A program made the translations under genes and the position numbers. From the NCBI RefSeq assembly GCF_042879035.1, contig NZ_JBIAOU010000007.1, positions 1-64,000 of the forward strand: 64,000 bases of DNA, written 5' to 3'. Shown in pieces: positions 48,413 to 57,343 of the stretch. Below the pieces are notes generated by a model. The model was not told the origin of the DNA. It did not search any database and saw only the letters and a list, made by a program, of their open reading frames with translations. Origin of the DNA: Rhodococcus_G sp042879035 (GTDB lineage: Bacteria; Actinomycetota; Actinomycetes; Mycobacteriales; Mycobacteriaceae). Numbering within the stretch: position 1 is the first letter of the stretch; each line of letters opens with the position of its first letter.

Positions 48413-50344
48413 TCACACCTCGGTGCCGAACAGTCGGGTCCAGTTCTCCCGGCTGGTGATGCGCGGCAACGCCTCCGTGTAGGCGGTCTTCATCCGCGGT
48501 GCTTCCTTGCGCAGTCGCCAGCACACCTTCGCGGCCTGACGCGCCAGTTCGATCGCGGCCTGCTTGTCCCGCCGGCGGACCCGCACGGCGCCCTGCGACG
48601 CATCGGTGACCGTCGCCTGCGAGAACAGGGACACGTGCCACCAGTCGGCGTAGTGCGCGGGAATGGTCACCGGACGGCCGTCGACGCGGCCGAGGAACTG
48701 CTGCACGGCCCGCTTCGCGAGGACCAGGCCCTCCCGACTCTCGTCCGGTTCGAACTTCCAGACGTCCATCTGGGTGTGCGGGTCGGCTTCGGCTCCCACC
48801 TCGACCGCGGGACGCGCGACCGTCTCCGGGTAGCGGGACCGCAGTTCCCGGATGGCGCCGAGCACCTCCTGACCGCCGTCGTCGAGGAACGACGGGCCCT
48901 TCAGGAAGTCCTCCGCGGCCTGGATGAACGTCGCGGCAAGGCCGTACTGCATCGAGACGATCAGCTCGCTGATCTTGCGGAACAGGTACTTGGCCAGGGT
49001 GGTGCCGTCGAACCGGCCGTAGATCGACGACACGATCAGGCCGTTGCGGATGGAGAAGTACCGCGCCCAGTCGTCGTAGTCCTTGAGGTGGAAGTCGGCG
49101 TGCCACACCCCGGCGTTCGGCAGGGTGACGGTCGGGTGGCCGGCGAACCGGGCGCGGATGCCGTACTCGATGTCGTCCCACTGGAAGAACAGCGGCAGCG
49201 GCAGGCCGCAGTCGGCGATGATCTCCGCCGGGAGCAGGCACGTCCACCAGCCGTTCCAGCCGGCGTCGAATCGCTCTTCCTGCCGCTTCTTGACCAGGTC
49301 GACGCCCATCATCGCGCCCGGCGTCAGGGTGCCCGCCTTGATCTCGTCGAGCACTTCCCGCTCCGCGCTGACGTGCAGGATCTGCGGATTGCTCAGCGAG
49401 AGCATCTGCGCGCCGATGATCGCGGGCTTCGCGGTCATGTTCGCGAACGCGTTCATCCGCAGCACCGTCTCCGGCTCGCAGAGGATGTCGTCGTCCATCA
49501 GGATCACGTTCGCGTGCGCGGAACCGGGCGCGGAGGTGACCTCGTGCATGCCGCGGGCGAACCCGCCGGCGCCGCCGAGATTCGGCTGGGTCAGGTAGAC
49601 GAGCTTGCGTCCGAGCGTCGCCGAGATCTCCGCGAACGCGGGCCGCGACTGCACCCGGTCGGTGCCCTGGTCGACGACGCAGACGGCGTCGATGTCGGCC
49701 ATCGCCTCCGCGTCGGTGGCGAGCGTCCCGACGGTGGCGGCGCAGTCGTCGGCGCGGTTGAACGTGCAGATGACGACGGCGGCGGGCCGCAGCGTCTCCG
49801 GTGCGGGGACCGTCCAGCGGACCTCGCCGATCGTGAGGTCGCCGGTGTCGGTCTCGGCTTCGAACCACATCGCGCCGCCGTCGACGAACCGGTCCAGCCG
49901 ACCCTCGAGGGTCAGCGTGCCGGAACCCTCGACGCGCTCGCGGACGACGAGGCGCTTGCGGCCCTTCGCGTCGGACGCCCACAGCGAGACAGCCGCCGCG
50001 CCCGTCGCGTACGTGAGGTCGAGACGGACCGCGGTGACGGCGGTCCAGCGCTGCCAGAAGCTCGCCGCGAACCGGCCGAAGTAGGTATTGGTGTCGGCGC
50101 GGGTGCCCTCGCGGAGCGTCAGCTCGGACCGCGTCGCCGCCGCGTCGCCCTTGACGGCGACGTACATCTTCTGCGGGACACGAGCCGACGTGGCGGCGAA
50201 CAGGCCGCGCTGGGCGACCAGCCGATCCCGCTTCTCGTGCTCACCGAGTGCGCTGCGCAACGCCTCGACGTCGTTCGCGATTGCAGCCTCTCCGACTGCA
50301 GCTGCCTGATCCATCGAGTCCGCCCCAACCGTGTGTCTGGCCAC
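48413..50344 (-). CDS. glfT2: GlfT2-like galactofuranosyltransferase
   Basis: A 643-residue enzyme with an N-terminal beta-sandwich, then a GT2 fold: VVICTFNRADDCAATVGTL, VVDQGTDRVQSRPAFAEI, LTQPNLGGAGGFARGMHEV, ILMDDDILCEPETVLRM (metal and donor site), FNAGWNGWW-like DAGWNGWWTCLLPAE, FFQWDDIEYGIRARFAG, and a helical C terminus. This layout is that of the processive galactan polymerase GlfT2 (UDP-Galf donor). The GTG at 50344 has AGGA upstream; the ATG at 50314 is an alternative. It starts four bases after the end of the GT-C gene in map terms, so the two are one operon. Confidence 0.85.
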   Translation of the reverse strand: MARHTVGADSMDQAAAVGEAAIANDVEALRSALGEHEKRDRLVAQRGLFAATSARVPQKMYVAVKGDAAATRSELTLREGTRADTNTYFGRFAASFWQRWTAVTAVRLDLTYATGAAAVSLWASDAKGRKRLVVRERVEGSGTLTLEGRLDRFVDGGAMWFEAETDTGDLTIGEVRWTVPAPETLRPAAVVICTFNRADDCAATVGTLATDAEAMADIDAVCVVDQGTDRVQSRPAFAEISATLGRKLVYLTQPNLGGAGGFARGMHEVTSAPGSAHANVILMDDDILCEPETVLRMNAFANMTAKPAIIGAQMLSLSNPQILHVSAEREVLDEIKAGTLTPGAMMGVDLVKKRQEERFDAGWNGWWTCLLPAEIIADCGLPLPLFFQWDDIEYGIRARFAGHPTVTLPNAGVWHADFHLKDYDDWARYFSIRNGLIVSSIYGRFDGTTLAKYLFRKISELIVSMQYGLAATFIQAAEDFLKGPSFLDDGGQEVLGAIRELRSRYPETVARPAVEVGAEADPHTQMDVWKFEPDESREGLVLAKRAVQQFLGRVDGRPVTIPAHYADWWHVSLFSQATVTDASQGAVRVRRRDKQAAIELARQAAKVCWRLRKEAPRMKTAYTEALPRITSRENWTRLFGTEV

Positions 50345-50414
50345 TTGGTGTCCTGGCCGTTTCGCGCTGACAGTACCAATGGGCGCCCGGCGGGCACGTA
50401 TTGGCCGCTACGGG

Positions 50415-50475
50415 CCCGTGCGTGGGTTTGGTGGCCGGGGCTGCCGAACCCGCGCACGGGCGGCGGAGCCGCCCA
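50415..50475. repeat. Long inverted repeat (family B)
   Basis: Arms 50415-50436 and 50439-50460 match except for three positions that become G-U pairs in RNA (CCCGTGCGTGGGTTTGGTGG against the complement of the right arm). A second hairpin GGCGG-AG-CCGCC follows. Same build as 26038-26100. It lies upstream of the glfT2-like gene and downstream of the repeat-protein gene. Confidence 0.8.
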
Positions 50476-50499
50476 GGGCCTGTCTCCCGATTCCATGCC

Positions 50500-51174
50500 C
50501 TAGTTCCAGTTGATTCCGAGGGAACCGACGGCGACCGAGCCGAAGCCGGTGAGTACGGATCCTTCGACGAGTGAGCCGAAGTTGCCGAACCCGGTGTTCG
50601 AGGAGCCGGTGTTGGCGGAGCCGACGTTCGTCGAGCCGGTGTTGGCGGAGCCGGCGTTCAGCGAGCCGGTGTTGGCGGAGCCGACGTTGCTGTTCCCCGT
50701 GTTCGCGGACCCCACGTTGCCGGAGCCGGTGTTCGACGACCCGATGTTGCCGGAGCCGGTGTTCGACGAACCGATGTTGCCGGAGCCGGTGTTGCTGGGC
50801 CCGACGTTGTGGGAGCCGGTGTTGTTCTCGCCGACGTTGTTCGAACCGACGGCGCTGGCGGTGGTCGACGACCCGCCGGGTCCCGAGCCTCCCGACGAAC
50901 CGGTAGCGGTGAGGTCCGACGACAGCCCGATCCCGAGGGCGGAGGCGATCTCGCGACACGGCAGCACCGTGCCCGGGGCGACCACCTGGGCGATCACCGC
51001 GACGTCGGACAGCCCGATCGGCGCGCACGCGTGGACGGCCCTGGCAGGGCTCAACGACCCGGAGTCGACGGATCCGGGGTCCGCGGCAGCCGTCCCGGCG
51101 CCCGCGAGCAGTACGGCACCGAGCGCCGATCCGATCACGAGGCTTCGCATTCCGCTCCGAGTGACAGCGTCCAT
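50500..51174 (-). CDS. Secreted protein with NxGSxNTG pentapeptide-type repeats
   Basis: A 224-residue exported protein: signal peptide SLVIGSALGAVLLAGAGTAAA, a ~75-residue head with two cysteines (HACAPIGLSDVAVIAQVVAPGTVLPCREIASALG), then about ten repeats of the form GSxNxGSxNTG from residue ~108 to 205, and a short tail ending GSLGINWN. These repeats match the Pentapeptide_2 type of mycobacterial PPE-MPTR proteins and predict a beta-helix stalk. There is no PPE domain. ATG at 51174 follows GAAAGGG. The DNA repeats are in 15/30-base steps, so copy number can change. Confidence 0.8.
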   Translation of the reverse strand: MDAVTRSGMRSLVIGSALGAVLLAGAGTAAADPGSVDSGSLSPARAVHACAPIGLSDVAVIAQVVAPGTVLPCREIASALGIGLSSDLTATGSSGGSGPGGSSTTASAVGSNNVGENNTGSHNVGPSNTGSGNIGSSNTGSGNIGSSNTGSGNVGSANTGNSNVGSANTGSLNAGSANTGSTNVGSANTGSSNTGFGNFGSLVEGSVLTGFGSVAVGSLGINWN

Positions 51175-51297
51175 CGCCGTACCCTTTCGTCGGCCGTAAA
51201 GGCATGAGCGAACTCTCAGGGAACCGTCCGCGACGCTACCGCTGCGCGGGACCGCCCGCCCGGCTAATCGCCGCGTTGGTGGGCACCGGGCCGCAGC

Positions 51298-52305
51298 TCA
51301 GTCGGCGCCTCGGGCCTCGACGGCGGCGTACGTCGCCTCGGTCGCCTCCTTGCCCGGACGCCACCACGCCTCGTGGTCGCGGTACCAGTCGACGGTCGCC
51401 TCCAGCCCCGCCCGGAAGTCGCGGTAGCGCGGCGTCCACCCGAGCTCGCTGCGCAGCAGCGTCGAGTCGATCGCGTACCGCAGGTCGTGGCCCGGGCGGT
51501 CGCGGACGTGGTCGAAGTCGTCGGGGCGGCGGCCGAAGATCTCGAGCAGTGCCGCGACGACGGTCCGGTTGTCGACCTCGCCGTCGGCGCCGATCAGATA
51601 GGTCTGCCCGATCCGGCCGCGGTCGAGGACGTCCCACACCGCGCGGTTGTGGTCGTCGACGTGGATCCAGTCCCGGACGTTGGCCCCGGCCCCGTAGAGC
51701 TTCGGCCTGCCGCCGTCGAGGAGGTTGGTGATCTGGCGCGGGATGAACTTCTCCACGTGCTGGTAGGGCCCGTAGTTGTTGGAGCAGTTCGACAGCGTCG
51801 CCCGGATCCCGAAGGACCGGCCCCAGGCCCGCACCAGCAGGTCGCTCGACGCCTTCGTCGACGAGTACGGGCTCGACGGGTTGTAGGCGGTGGCCTCCGT
51901 GAACCGCGCCGGGTCGTCGAGTTCGAGGTCGCCGTACACCTCGTCGGTGGAGATGTGGTGGTAGCGGACGTCGTGCTTGCGGACCGCCTCGAGCAGCGTG
52001 TACGTGCCGACGACGTTGGTCTGCACGAACGGCCACGGGTCGCCGAGCGAGTTGTCGTTGTGCGACTCGGCGGCGAAGTGCACCACCGCGTCGGACGCGC
52101 CGACGAGCCGGTCGACGAGGGCGGCGTCGGTGATGTTGCCGTGCACGAAGGCGATCCGGTCGGCGACGGGTTCGAGCGAGGCGCGGTTGCCCGCGTAGGT
52201 CAGGGCGTCGAGGACGGTGACCTGGACGTCGGGTCGCTCCGCGACGGTCTGGTGGACGAAGTTGGCGCCGATGAATCCCGCGCCGCCGGTGACGAGCAAC
52301 CTCAT
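51298..52305 (-). CDS. rmlB: dTDP-glucose 4,6-dehydratase
   Basis: Second step of dTDP-L-rhamnose synthesis. The 335-residue SDR enzyme has MRLLVTGGAGFIGANFVHQ, HFAAESHNDNSL, the STDEVYGDLE segment with catalytic D-E, YSSTKASSDLLVRAWGRSFG (Y-x-x-x-K), SNNYGPYQHVEKFIP and RPGHDLRYAIDSTLLRSELGW. rmlA and rmlC are 6 kb further along on the other strand, so the pathway is split. The rhamnose links galactan to peptidoglycan, which fits the neighbouring genes. Confidence 0.95.
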   Translation of the reverse strand: MRLLVTGGAGFIGANFVHQTVAERPDVQVTVLDALTYAGNRASLEPVADRIAFVHGNITDAALVDRLVGASDAVVHFAAESHNDNSLGDPWPFVQTNVVGTYTLLEAVRKHDVRYHHISTDEVYGDLELDDPARFTEATAYNPSSPYSSTKASSDLLVRAWGRSFGIRATLSNCSNNYGPYQHVEKFIPRQITNLLDGGRPKLYGAGANVRDWIHVDDHNRAVWDVLDRGRIGQTYLIGADGEVDNRTVVAALLEIFGRRPDDFDHVRDRPGHDLRYAIDSTLLRSELGWTPRYRDFRAGLEATVDWYRDHEAWWRPGKEATEATYAAVEARGAD

Positions 52306-52433
52306 GGGCCGAACAGTACCCGGACCGGATCGTCCGGCCGTTCACGGCGTTCACCCGTCGCGGGTGAGGTCGCTGCCGTCCACGACGCCATACCGTCGGG
52401 ATGGGTAGGTCACTCTCGCGACAGGAGGACCGC

Positions 52434-53885
52434 GTGTCCGACAACGGGAACGAACCGGTGGCGACGAGCACTCCGCACACCGCGTCATCCGTCAAGTACA
52501 TCTCCTGGACGGCACTCGCGCTGATGACCGTGTCGTCGGTCGCGAGTCTGCGGCCCGCACCGACGATGGCGGTGTACGGGCTCGCGTGCGTCTTCCTCTA
52601 CGTGCTGCCCGCCATCGTGTTCCTGATCCCGACCGCCCTGGTGTCCGCCGAGCTGGCGTCCGGCTGGTCGGGTGGTGTGTATCGCTGGGTGACGGAAGGC
52701 ATCTCACCCAACATGGGCTTCGCCGCGGCGTGGCACCAGTTCGCGATGACGATCTTCTACTACCCGACGCTGCTGTCGTTCGTCGCGAGCACCCTGGCGT
52801 ACGTGATCAATCCGAGCCTCGCATCGAGCGGAGTGTTCACCGCGGTGGTCATCATCGTCGTCTACTGGGCGGGTGTGCTCCTCGCCCTCCGCGGCGGCAT
52901 CGGGGTGATCGCGAAGCTCGCGTCGAGCGGCGTCCTCGTCGGAACACTCGTTCCCGGTGCACTTCTCGTGCTGCTCGGCATCGTGTTCCTCCTCCAGGGC
53001 AACCCGTCGGCCGCGCCGATGACCGGGGACGCGATGCTGCCCGCGTGGACGGGCATCGCCAGCATCGTGCTGATCGTCAGCAACTTCGGCGCGTACTCGG
53101 GCATGGAGATGAACGCCGTCCACGTCAACGAACTGAAGAACCCCGCGAAGCAGTTCCCGCGGGCGATGTTCCTCGCGGTGGCGCTGGTCCTGGTCATCCT
53201 GATCCTGCCGCCCCTGGCGATCTCGTGGGTGGTTCCGTCGCAGGAGATCAGTCTCACCGCCGGTGTGATGCAGGCGTTCTCGGTGGTGTTGGCGCACTTC
53301 GGTCTCGAGTGGCTGGTGCCGATCGTCGGTCTGGCGATCGTCGTCGCCTCGCTCGCCGGTTTCATGACGTGGCTGTCCGGTCCGTCCAAGAGTCTGCTGC
53401 TCGTCGCGAAGGACGGCGGGTACCTGCCGCCGTACTTCCAGCGCACCAACAAGGTGGGCGTCCAACAGAACATCCTCGTGGTGCAGGGATGGGTGACCAC
53501 GCTGCTGGCGCTGCTGTTCGCGCTCGTACCGGCCGTGTCGAACGCGTACTGGATCTTCATGACGATCACCACGTCCGTGTACCTGCTGGTGTACCTGTGG
53601 CTGTTCGTCGCCGCGTACCGGCTCCGCAAGATCGCGCCCGACCATCCGCGCGGCTACCGGGCGCCCGCGCTGCCGCTGCTGTGCGCGGTCGGCCTGATCT
53701 CGTCGGTCGCCGCGATCGCCATCAGCTTCGTCCCGCCCTCGCAGTTCGGCGGCGGGAACCCGCTGAGCTTCATCGCGATCGTGGGAGGCGGAATCCTGTT
53801 GCTGGGGCTGATCATTCCCCTGGCACTGGTCAAGGCCCGGAAGCCGAGTTGGAAGCTCCCCGCGGACGACACGGAGGTGGCGTGA
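52434..53885 (+). CDS. APC-family amino acid transporter
   Basis: A 483-residue permease with 12 predicted transmembrane segments and the glutamate:GABA-antiporter-like pattern: TALALMTVSSVASLRPAPTMAVYGLACVFLYVLPAIVFLIPTALVSAELASGWSGGVYRWVTEGISPNMGFAAAW, NFGAYSGMEMNAVHVNELKNPAKQFPRAMFLA, FMTWLSGPSKSLLLVAKDGGYLPPYFQRTNKVG. GTG at 52434 follows ACAGGAGG. Substrate not determined. It heads an operon with the next genes, the first overlapping by one base. Confidence 0.85.
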   Translation: MSDNGNEPVATSTPHTASSVKYISWTALALMTVSSVASLRPAPTMAVYGLACVFLYVLPAIVFLIPTALVSAELASGWSGGVYRWVTEGISPNMGFAAAWHQFAMTIFYYPTLLSFVASTLAYVINPSLASSGVFTAVVIIVVYWAGVLLALRGGIGVIAKLASSGVLVGTLVPGALLVLLGIVFLLQGNPSAAPMTGDAMLPAWTGIASIVLIVSNFGAYSGMEMNAVHVNELKNPAKQFPRAMFLAVALVLVILILPPLAISWVVPSQEISLTAGVMQAFSVVLAHFGLEWLVPIVGLAIVVASLAGFMTWLSGPSKSLLLVAKDGGYLPPYFQRTNKVGVQQNILVVQGWVTTLLALLFALVPAVSNAYWIFMTITTSVYLLVYLWLFVAAYRLRKIAPDHPRGYRAPALPLLCAVGLISSVAAIAISFVPPSQFGGGNPLSFIAIVGGGILLLGLIIPLALVKARKPSWKLPADDTEVA

Positions 53886-54292
53886 TGCCGAGCAACAAGG
53901 TCGTCTACTGGACCGCCGGCGGTCTCCTGGCGGTACTGCTGCTGATCATGGTGCTGTCGTGGGACTACAACCGCGACAACGCCGTCGCCCGGGACAAGGC
54001 GAACGAGTTGATCGCCGCCTACGAGGAGGCGGGGCTGCCGACACCGGCGTCCGCGGACCAGGTCGCGCGGGTGCTCGGCGACGACGGCGGCAACGTCTGC
54101 GCGACCGCGGGCAGCCGTCAGCAGCTCGGTGAGCTCAAGACCCGGATGGCCGTCGGCGGCGAGTTCTACCAACGCCCCGTCCTGGTCCCGCGCAACACCC
54201 TCGAGGGGCTGCGCCTGATCGTGGAGGTCTACTGCCCGGAGAACCTTTCGGTCGTGTCCGAGTTCGTCGACGGCCTCGAGTACTCGGACTGA
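53885..54292 (+). CDS. Hypothetical membrane-anchored protein
   Basis: A 135-residue protein with one N-terminal transmembrane helix (VVYWTAGGLLAVLLLIMVLSW) and an outer domain with ARDKANELIAAYEEAGLPTPASADQVARVLGDDGGNVCATAG and VYCPENLSVVSEFVDGLE; two cysteines might form a disulfide. The ATG overlaps the transporter stop (TGATG), so it is likely a partner of that transporter. No family name recognised. Confidence 0.7.
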   Translation: MPSNKVVYWTAGGLLAVLLLIMVLSWDYNRDNAVARDKANELIAAYEEAGLPTPASADQVARVLGDDGGNVCATAGSRQQLGELKTRMAVGGEFYQRPVLVPRNTLEGLRLIVEVYCPENLSVVSEFVDGLEYSD

Positions 54293-54293
54293 C

Positions 54294-55868
54294 ATGACGA
54301 GCCGGGTGAGCGGAGACGTCACGACGTCACGACGGTGGGTGTCGCTGGCGGCGATCTGCACGGCCGCGGGCCTGGTGTGGCTGGCGTTCGCCGACCTCGG
54401 GGTGGCCGTCCCGACGATCGCGGACGACCTGAACGCGGACATGTCGGCGTTGGCGTGGGCCAACAACGCGTTCAGTCTCGTCGCGGGCGCCCTGGTGATC
54501 GCGGCGGGCAAGTTCGGGGACGTGTTCGGGCGCCGACGGATGCTGCTCCTCGGCATCGTGCTGTTCGCCGCGTTCTCGGTCGTCGCGGCGCTGGCGTCGA
54601 CCGTGCAGATGTTGGTCGCGGGGCGCGCGCTGATGGGCATCGGTGCGGCACTGATCCTTCCGGCCACCCTCGCGCTCATCCCGCCGCAGTTCTCGGGGAA
54701 GGCGCAGCTGACGGCGTTCGGCGTGTGGCAGGCCGTCGCCTGGGGCGGGCAGGCGGTGGCACCGGCGATCGGCGGTGTGATCACCGATACCGTCGGCTGG
54801 TCGTGGCTGTTCTGGATCAACGTGCCGCTCAGCCTGGGGGCGTTCGCCGTCGTCCGGGCGTTGACGCCGGAGTCGTCGGACCCGACCGCGTCACGCCGGG
54901 TGGACTGGGCCGGACTCGCGACCATCGGACTCGCGGCGTTCGCGCTGCTGTTCGCGCTCACCGACGGACCGAGCGTCGGCTGGTCGTCGCCGCTGGTGAT
55001 CGGGCTGCTGGTCGCGACCGTGGTGCTCGTGCTCGCGTGGGTGTGGATCGAACGGACGGTGTCCGATCCGCTGGTGGACCTGTCGCTGTTCCGGCTGCGC
55101 CCGTACGACGGCGCGCTCACCGCGAATCTCGTGATGAACCTCGCCTACGCGGGCCTGACGTACCTGCTCGTCCTGTGGCTGCAGAACGCCCGCGGCTACA
55201 GCGCCGTCGAGGCGGGCATGCTGATGCTGCCGGCGACCATCGGGATCTTCGCGTTCATTCCGCTCGGCAGTCGCCTGGACTCCGCGCGCGGCGGACGTCT
55301 GCCGGTGCTGCTCGGCCTGCTCGTGCTCGGTCTCGGATTGTTCGTGTTCACGCCGATGCGCGCCGGCTCGGGGCTGTGGCTGCTGGCCCTCGGCCTGGTC
55401 GTGGTGGGCGTCGGCCTGGGCACCCTGTCGACGCCGATCTCCAACACGGCGGTCGGCGACGTGCCCGAGCAGCTCGCAGGCACCGCCGCCGGTGTCTTCA
55501 AGATGTCGAGCATGGTCGGCGGTGCGCTCGGCGTCGCCGTGCTGACAGCGCTGGCCCGAGGATTCACCGTCAGCGACAGCCAGGACGCGATCACCGAGGC
55601 CGGACTCACCAGCGACGACGTCGCCGCCGCCCAGAGGGCGCTGGTGAACTCCGCGTCGTACGCGGACGCGCTGTCCACGCTGCCGCAGGACCTGCGCGAC
55701 AAGGTGACGGCCGCCGTCGTCGACGCGTTCTCGTTCGGCGTGGCGCAGGCCGTGCTCGTCACGGGTGTCGTCACGCTGATCGCCGCCGTCGCGGTCGCGT
55801 TCGTCTGGCCGCGACAGCACGATGAGGAAACGAGCCGGACCACCCGTTCGGCGGACTCGACACAGTGA
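54294..55868 (+). CDS. MFS drug transporter, DHA2 (14-helix) type
   Basis: A 524-residue EmrB/QacA-type exporter: WLAFADLGVAVPTIADDLNADMSALAWANNAFSLVAGALVIAAGKFGDVFGRRRMLLLG (motif A region), LMGIGAALILPATLALIPPQF (motif C), a long run of helices and the typical DAFSFGVAQAVLVTGVVTLIAAVAVAFVWP end. The ATG is one base after the preceding stop. Probably expels organic solutes or drugs; substrate unknown. Confidence 0.85.
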   Translation: MTSRVSGDVTTSRRWVSLAAICTAAGLVWLAFADLGVAVPTIADDLNADMSALAWANNAFSLVAGALVIAAGKFGDVFGRRRMLLLGIVLFAAFSVVAALASTVQMLVAGRALMGIGAALILPATLALIPPQFSGKAQLTAFGVWQAVAWGGQAVAPAIGGVITDTVGWSWLFWINVPLSLGAFAVVRALTPESSDPTASRRVDWAGLATIGLAAFALLFALTDGPSVGWSSPLVIGLLVATVVLVLAWVWIERTVSDPLVDLSLFRLRPYDGALTANLVMNLAYAGLTYLLVLWLQNARGYSAVEAGMLMLPATIGIFAFIPLGSRLDSARGGRLPVLLGLLVLGLGLFVFTPMRAGSGLWLLALGLVVVGVGLGTLSTPISNTAVGDVPEQLAGTAAGVFKMSSMVGGALGVAVLTALARGFTVSDSQDAITEAGLTSDDVAAAQRALVNSASYADALSTLPQDLRDKVTAAVVDAFSFGVAQAVLVTGVVTLIAAVAVAFVWPRQHDEETSRTTRSADSTQ

Positions 55869-55878
55869 GGTGGAACCG

Positions 55879-57234
55879 ATGCCCGACGACGCCCTGCGTG
55901 AGCGTGTGCACGAGCTGATGCCGCGTGCGAAGACCGATCTGACGGAGATGGTCTCGTTCCGGTCGGTGCACGACCCCGCACAGTCGCCGCCCGAAGAGTG
56001 CGACAAGATGGTCGACTGGCTGCTGGAGGCGTTCAGCGTCGCCGGACTGCAGGACGTCGAAGCGCACGTGACCAGCGACGGCAGCAAGGCGGTGACGGGC
56101 CACGCGGAGGGGCCGCCCGACGCACCGACGGTGCTGCTGTACTTCCATCACGACGTCCAACCGCCCCTGAACGACGCGGCCTGGCACTCGCCGGTGTGGA
56201 CGCTCACCGAACGCGACGGACGCTGGTACGGCCGCGGCGCCGCCGACTGCAAGGGCAACATCGCCGCCCACCTGACGGCCCTGCGCGCGCTGGGCGGCGA
56301 CCTGCCCGTGAACGTGAAGATCATCGGCGAGGGGTCCGAGGAGCAGGGCACCGGCGGCCTCGAGGACTTCGTCCCGAAGAACGCCGATCTGCTGCGGGCG
56401 GACGCGATCGTCGTCGCCGACGCCGGCAACTTCGCGGTGGGCGTGCCGGGCCTGACGACCAGCCTGCGCGGAATCGCGAACGTCGTCGTCACGGTCGAGA
56501 CGCTGGGCTCGGCGATGCACTCGGGGATGTTCGGCGGCGCCGCGCCCGACGCGCTGGCGGCGCTGATCCACATGCTCGCCACCCTCCGCGACGACGCAGG
56601 CAACACCACCGTGCGGGGGCTCGACAACACCGCGACGTGGCCGGGCGTCGACTATCCCGTCGAGCAGTTCCGCACCGACGCGACCGTCCTCGACGGCGTC
56701 GACCTGCTCGGCAGCGGCCTGGTGTCCGACATGGTGTGGGCGCGTCCCGCCGTCACCGTCCTCGGGATCGACTGCCCGCCGGTCGTCGGGTCGTCCGCCG
56801 CGATCCAGCCGGTCGCGCGGGCCCGGATCAACCTGCGGGTACCGCCGGGATCGGACGCCCGACAGGCGCAGGACGCGCTGATCGCGCACCTCGAGGACGT
56901 CGCGCCGTGGCACGTCCGCGTCACCGTCGTCCGGGAGGCGGACGGTCAGCCCTTCATCGGATCCACCAGCGGCGACGCCTACGAGTCGATGGTGTCGTCG
57001 ATGCGTGACGTGTACGGCAGGGACGTCGTGCTGCAGGGCCAGGGCGGGTCGATCCCCCTGTGCAACGTCTTCGCCGACACCTATCCCGACGCCGAGATCA
57101 TGCTCATCGGGGTGGAGGAACCGGCGTGCCTCATCCACGCCCCCAACGAGAGCGTCGCCCCGAGCGAGATCGAGCACATGGCACTCGTCGAGGCCACCTT
57201 CCTGCGTGACTACTCCCGCCGCCGGTCGGCGTAG
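55879..57234 (+). CDS. M20-family dipeptidase
   Basis: A 451-residue zinc peptidase: LLYFHHDVQPPLNDAAWHSPVW (usual H-x-D), GRGAADCKGNIAAHLTALRAL (metal-bridging D), IIGEGSEEQGTGGL (catalytic E and metal E), AGNFAVGVPGLTTSLRGI, dimerisation domain with SAMHSGMFGG, and PACLIHAPNESV with the last histidine ligand. This is the pattern of the peptidase M20 dipeptidases common in actinobacteria. ATG at 55879 with GTGAGGTGG upstream, ten bases after the MFS stop, so possibly co-transcribed. Confidence 0.9.
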   Translation: MPDDALRERVHELMPRAKTDLTEMVSFRSVHDPAQSPPEECDKMVDWLLEAFSVAGLQDVEAHVTSDGSKAVTGHAEGPPDAPTVLLYFHHDVQPPLNDAAWHSPVWTLTERDGRWYGRGAADCKGNIAAHLTALRALGGDLPVNVKIIGEGSEEQGTGGLEDFVPKNADLLRADAIVVADAGNFAVGVPGLTTSLRGIANVVVTVETLGSAMHSGMFGGAAPDALAALIHMLATLRDDAGNTTVRGLDNTATWPGVDYPVEQFRTDATVLDGVDLLGSGLVSDMVWARPAVTVLGIDCPPVVGSSAAIQPVARARINLRVPPGSDARQAQDALIAHLEDVAPWHVRVTVVREADGQPFIGSTSGDAYESMVSSMRDVYGRDVVLQGQGGSIPLCNVFADTYPDAEIMLIGVEEPACLIHAPNESVAPSEIEHMALVEATFLRDYSRRRSA

Positions 57235-57247
57235 GCACCCCGGTCAC

Positions 57248-57343
57248 GACGCGGCGCGTCGGCCACATCAGGACGCGGCGCGTCGGTGTCATCGGGACGC
57301 GGCGCGTCGGTGTCATCGGGACGCGGCGTGTCGGCGCGCGGCG
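57248..57343. repeat. 24-bp tandem repeat, four units
   Basis: Units starting at 57248, 57272, 57296 and 57320 share GACGCGGCGCGTCGG; units two and three are identical over all 24 bases. It covers the gap between the peptidase and dedA genes and runs into the 3' end of the dedA coding region. Length change in multiples of 24 would not disturb either frame. Confidence 0.85.

Noticed and set aside
50500..51174. PPE or PE protein
   Set aside because: The repeats are of MPTR type, but the N terminus is an ordinary signal peptide with no PPE or PE domain.
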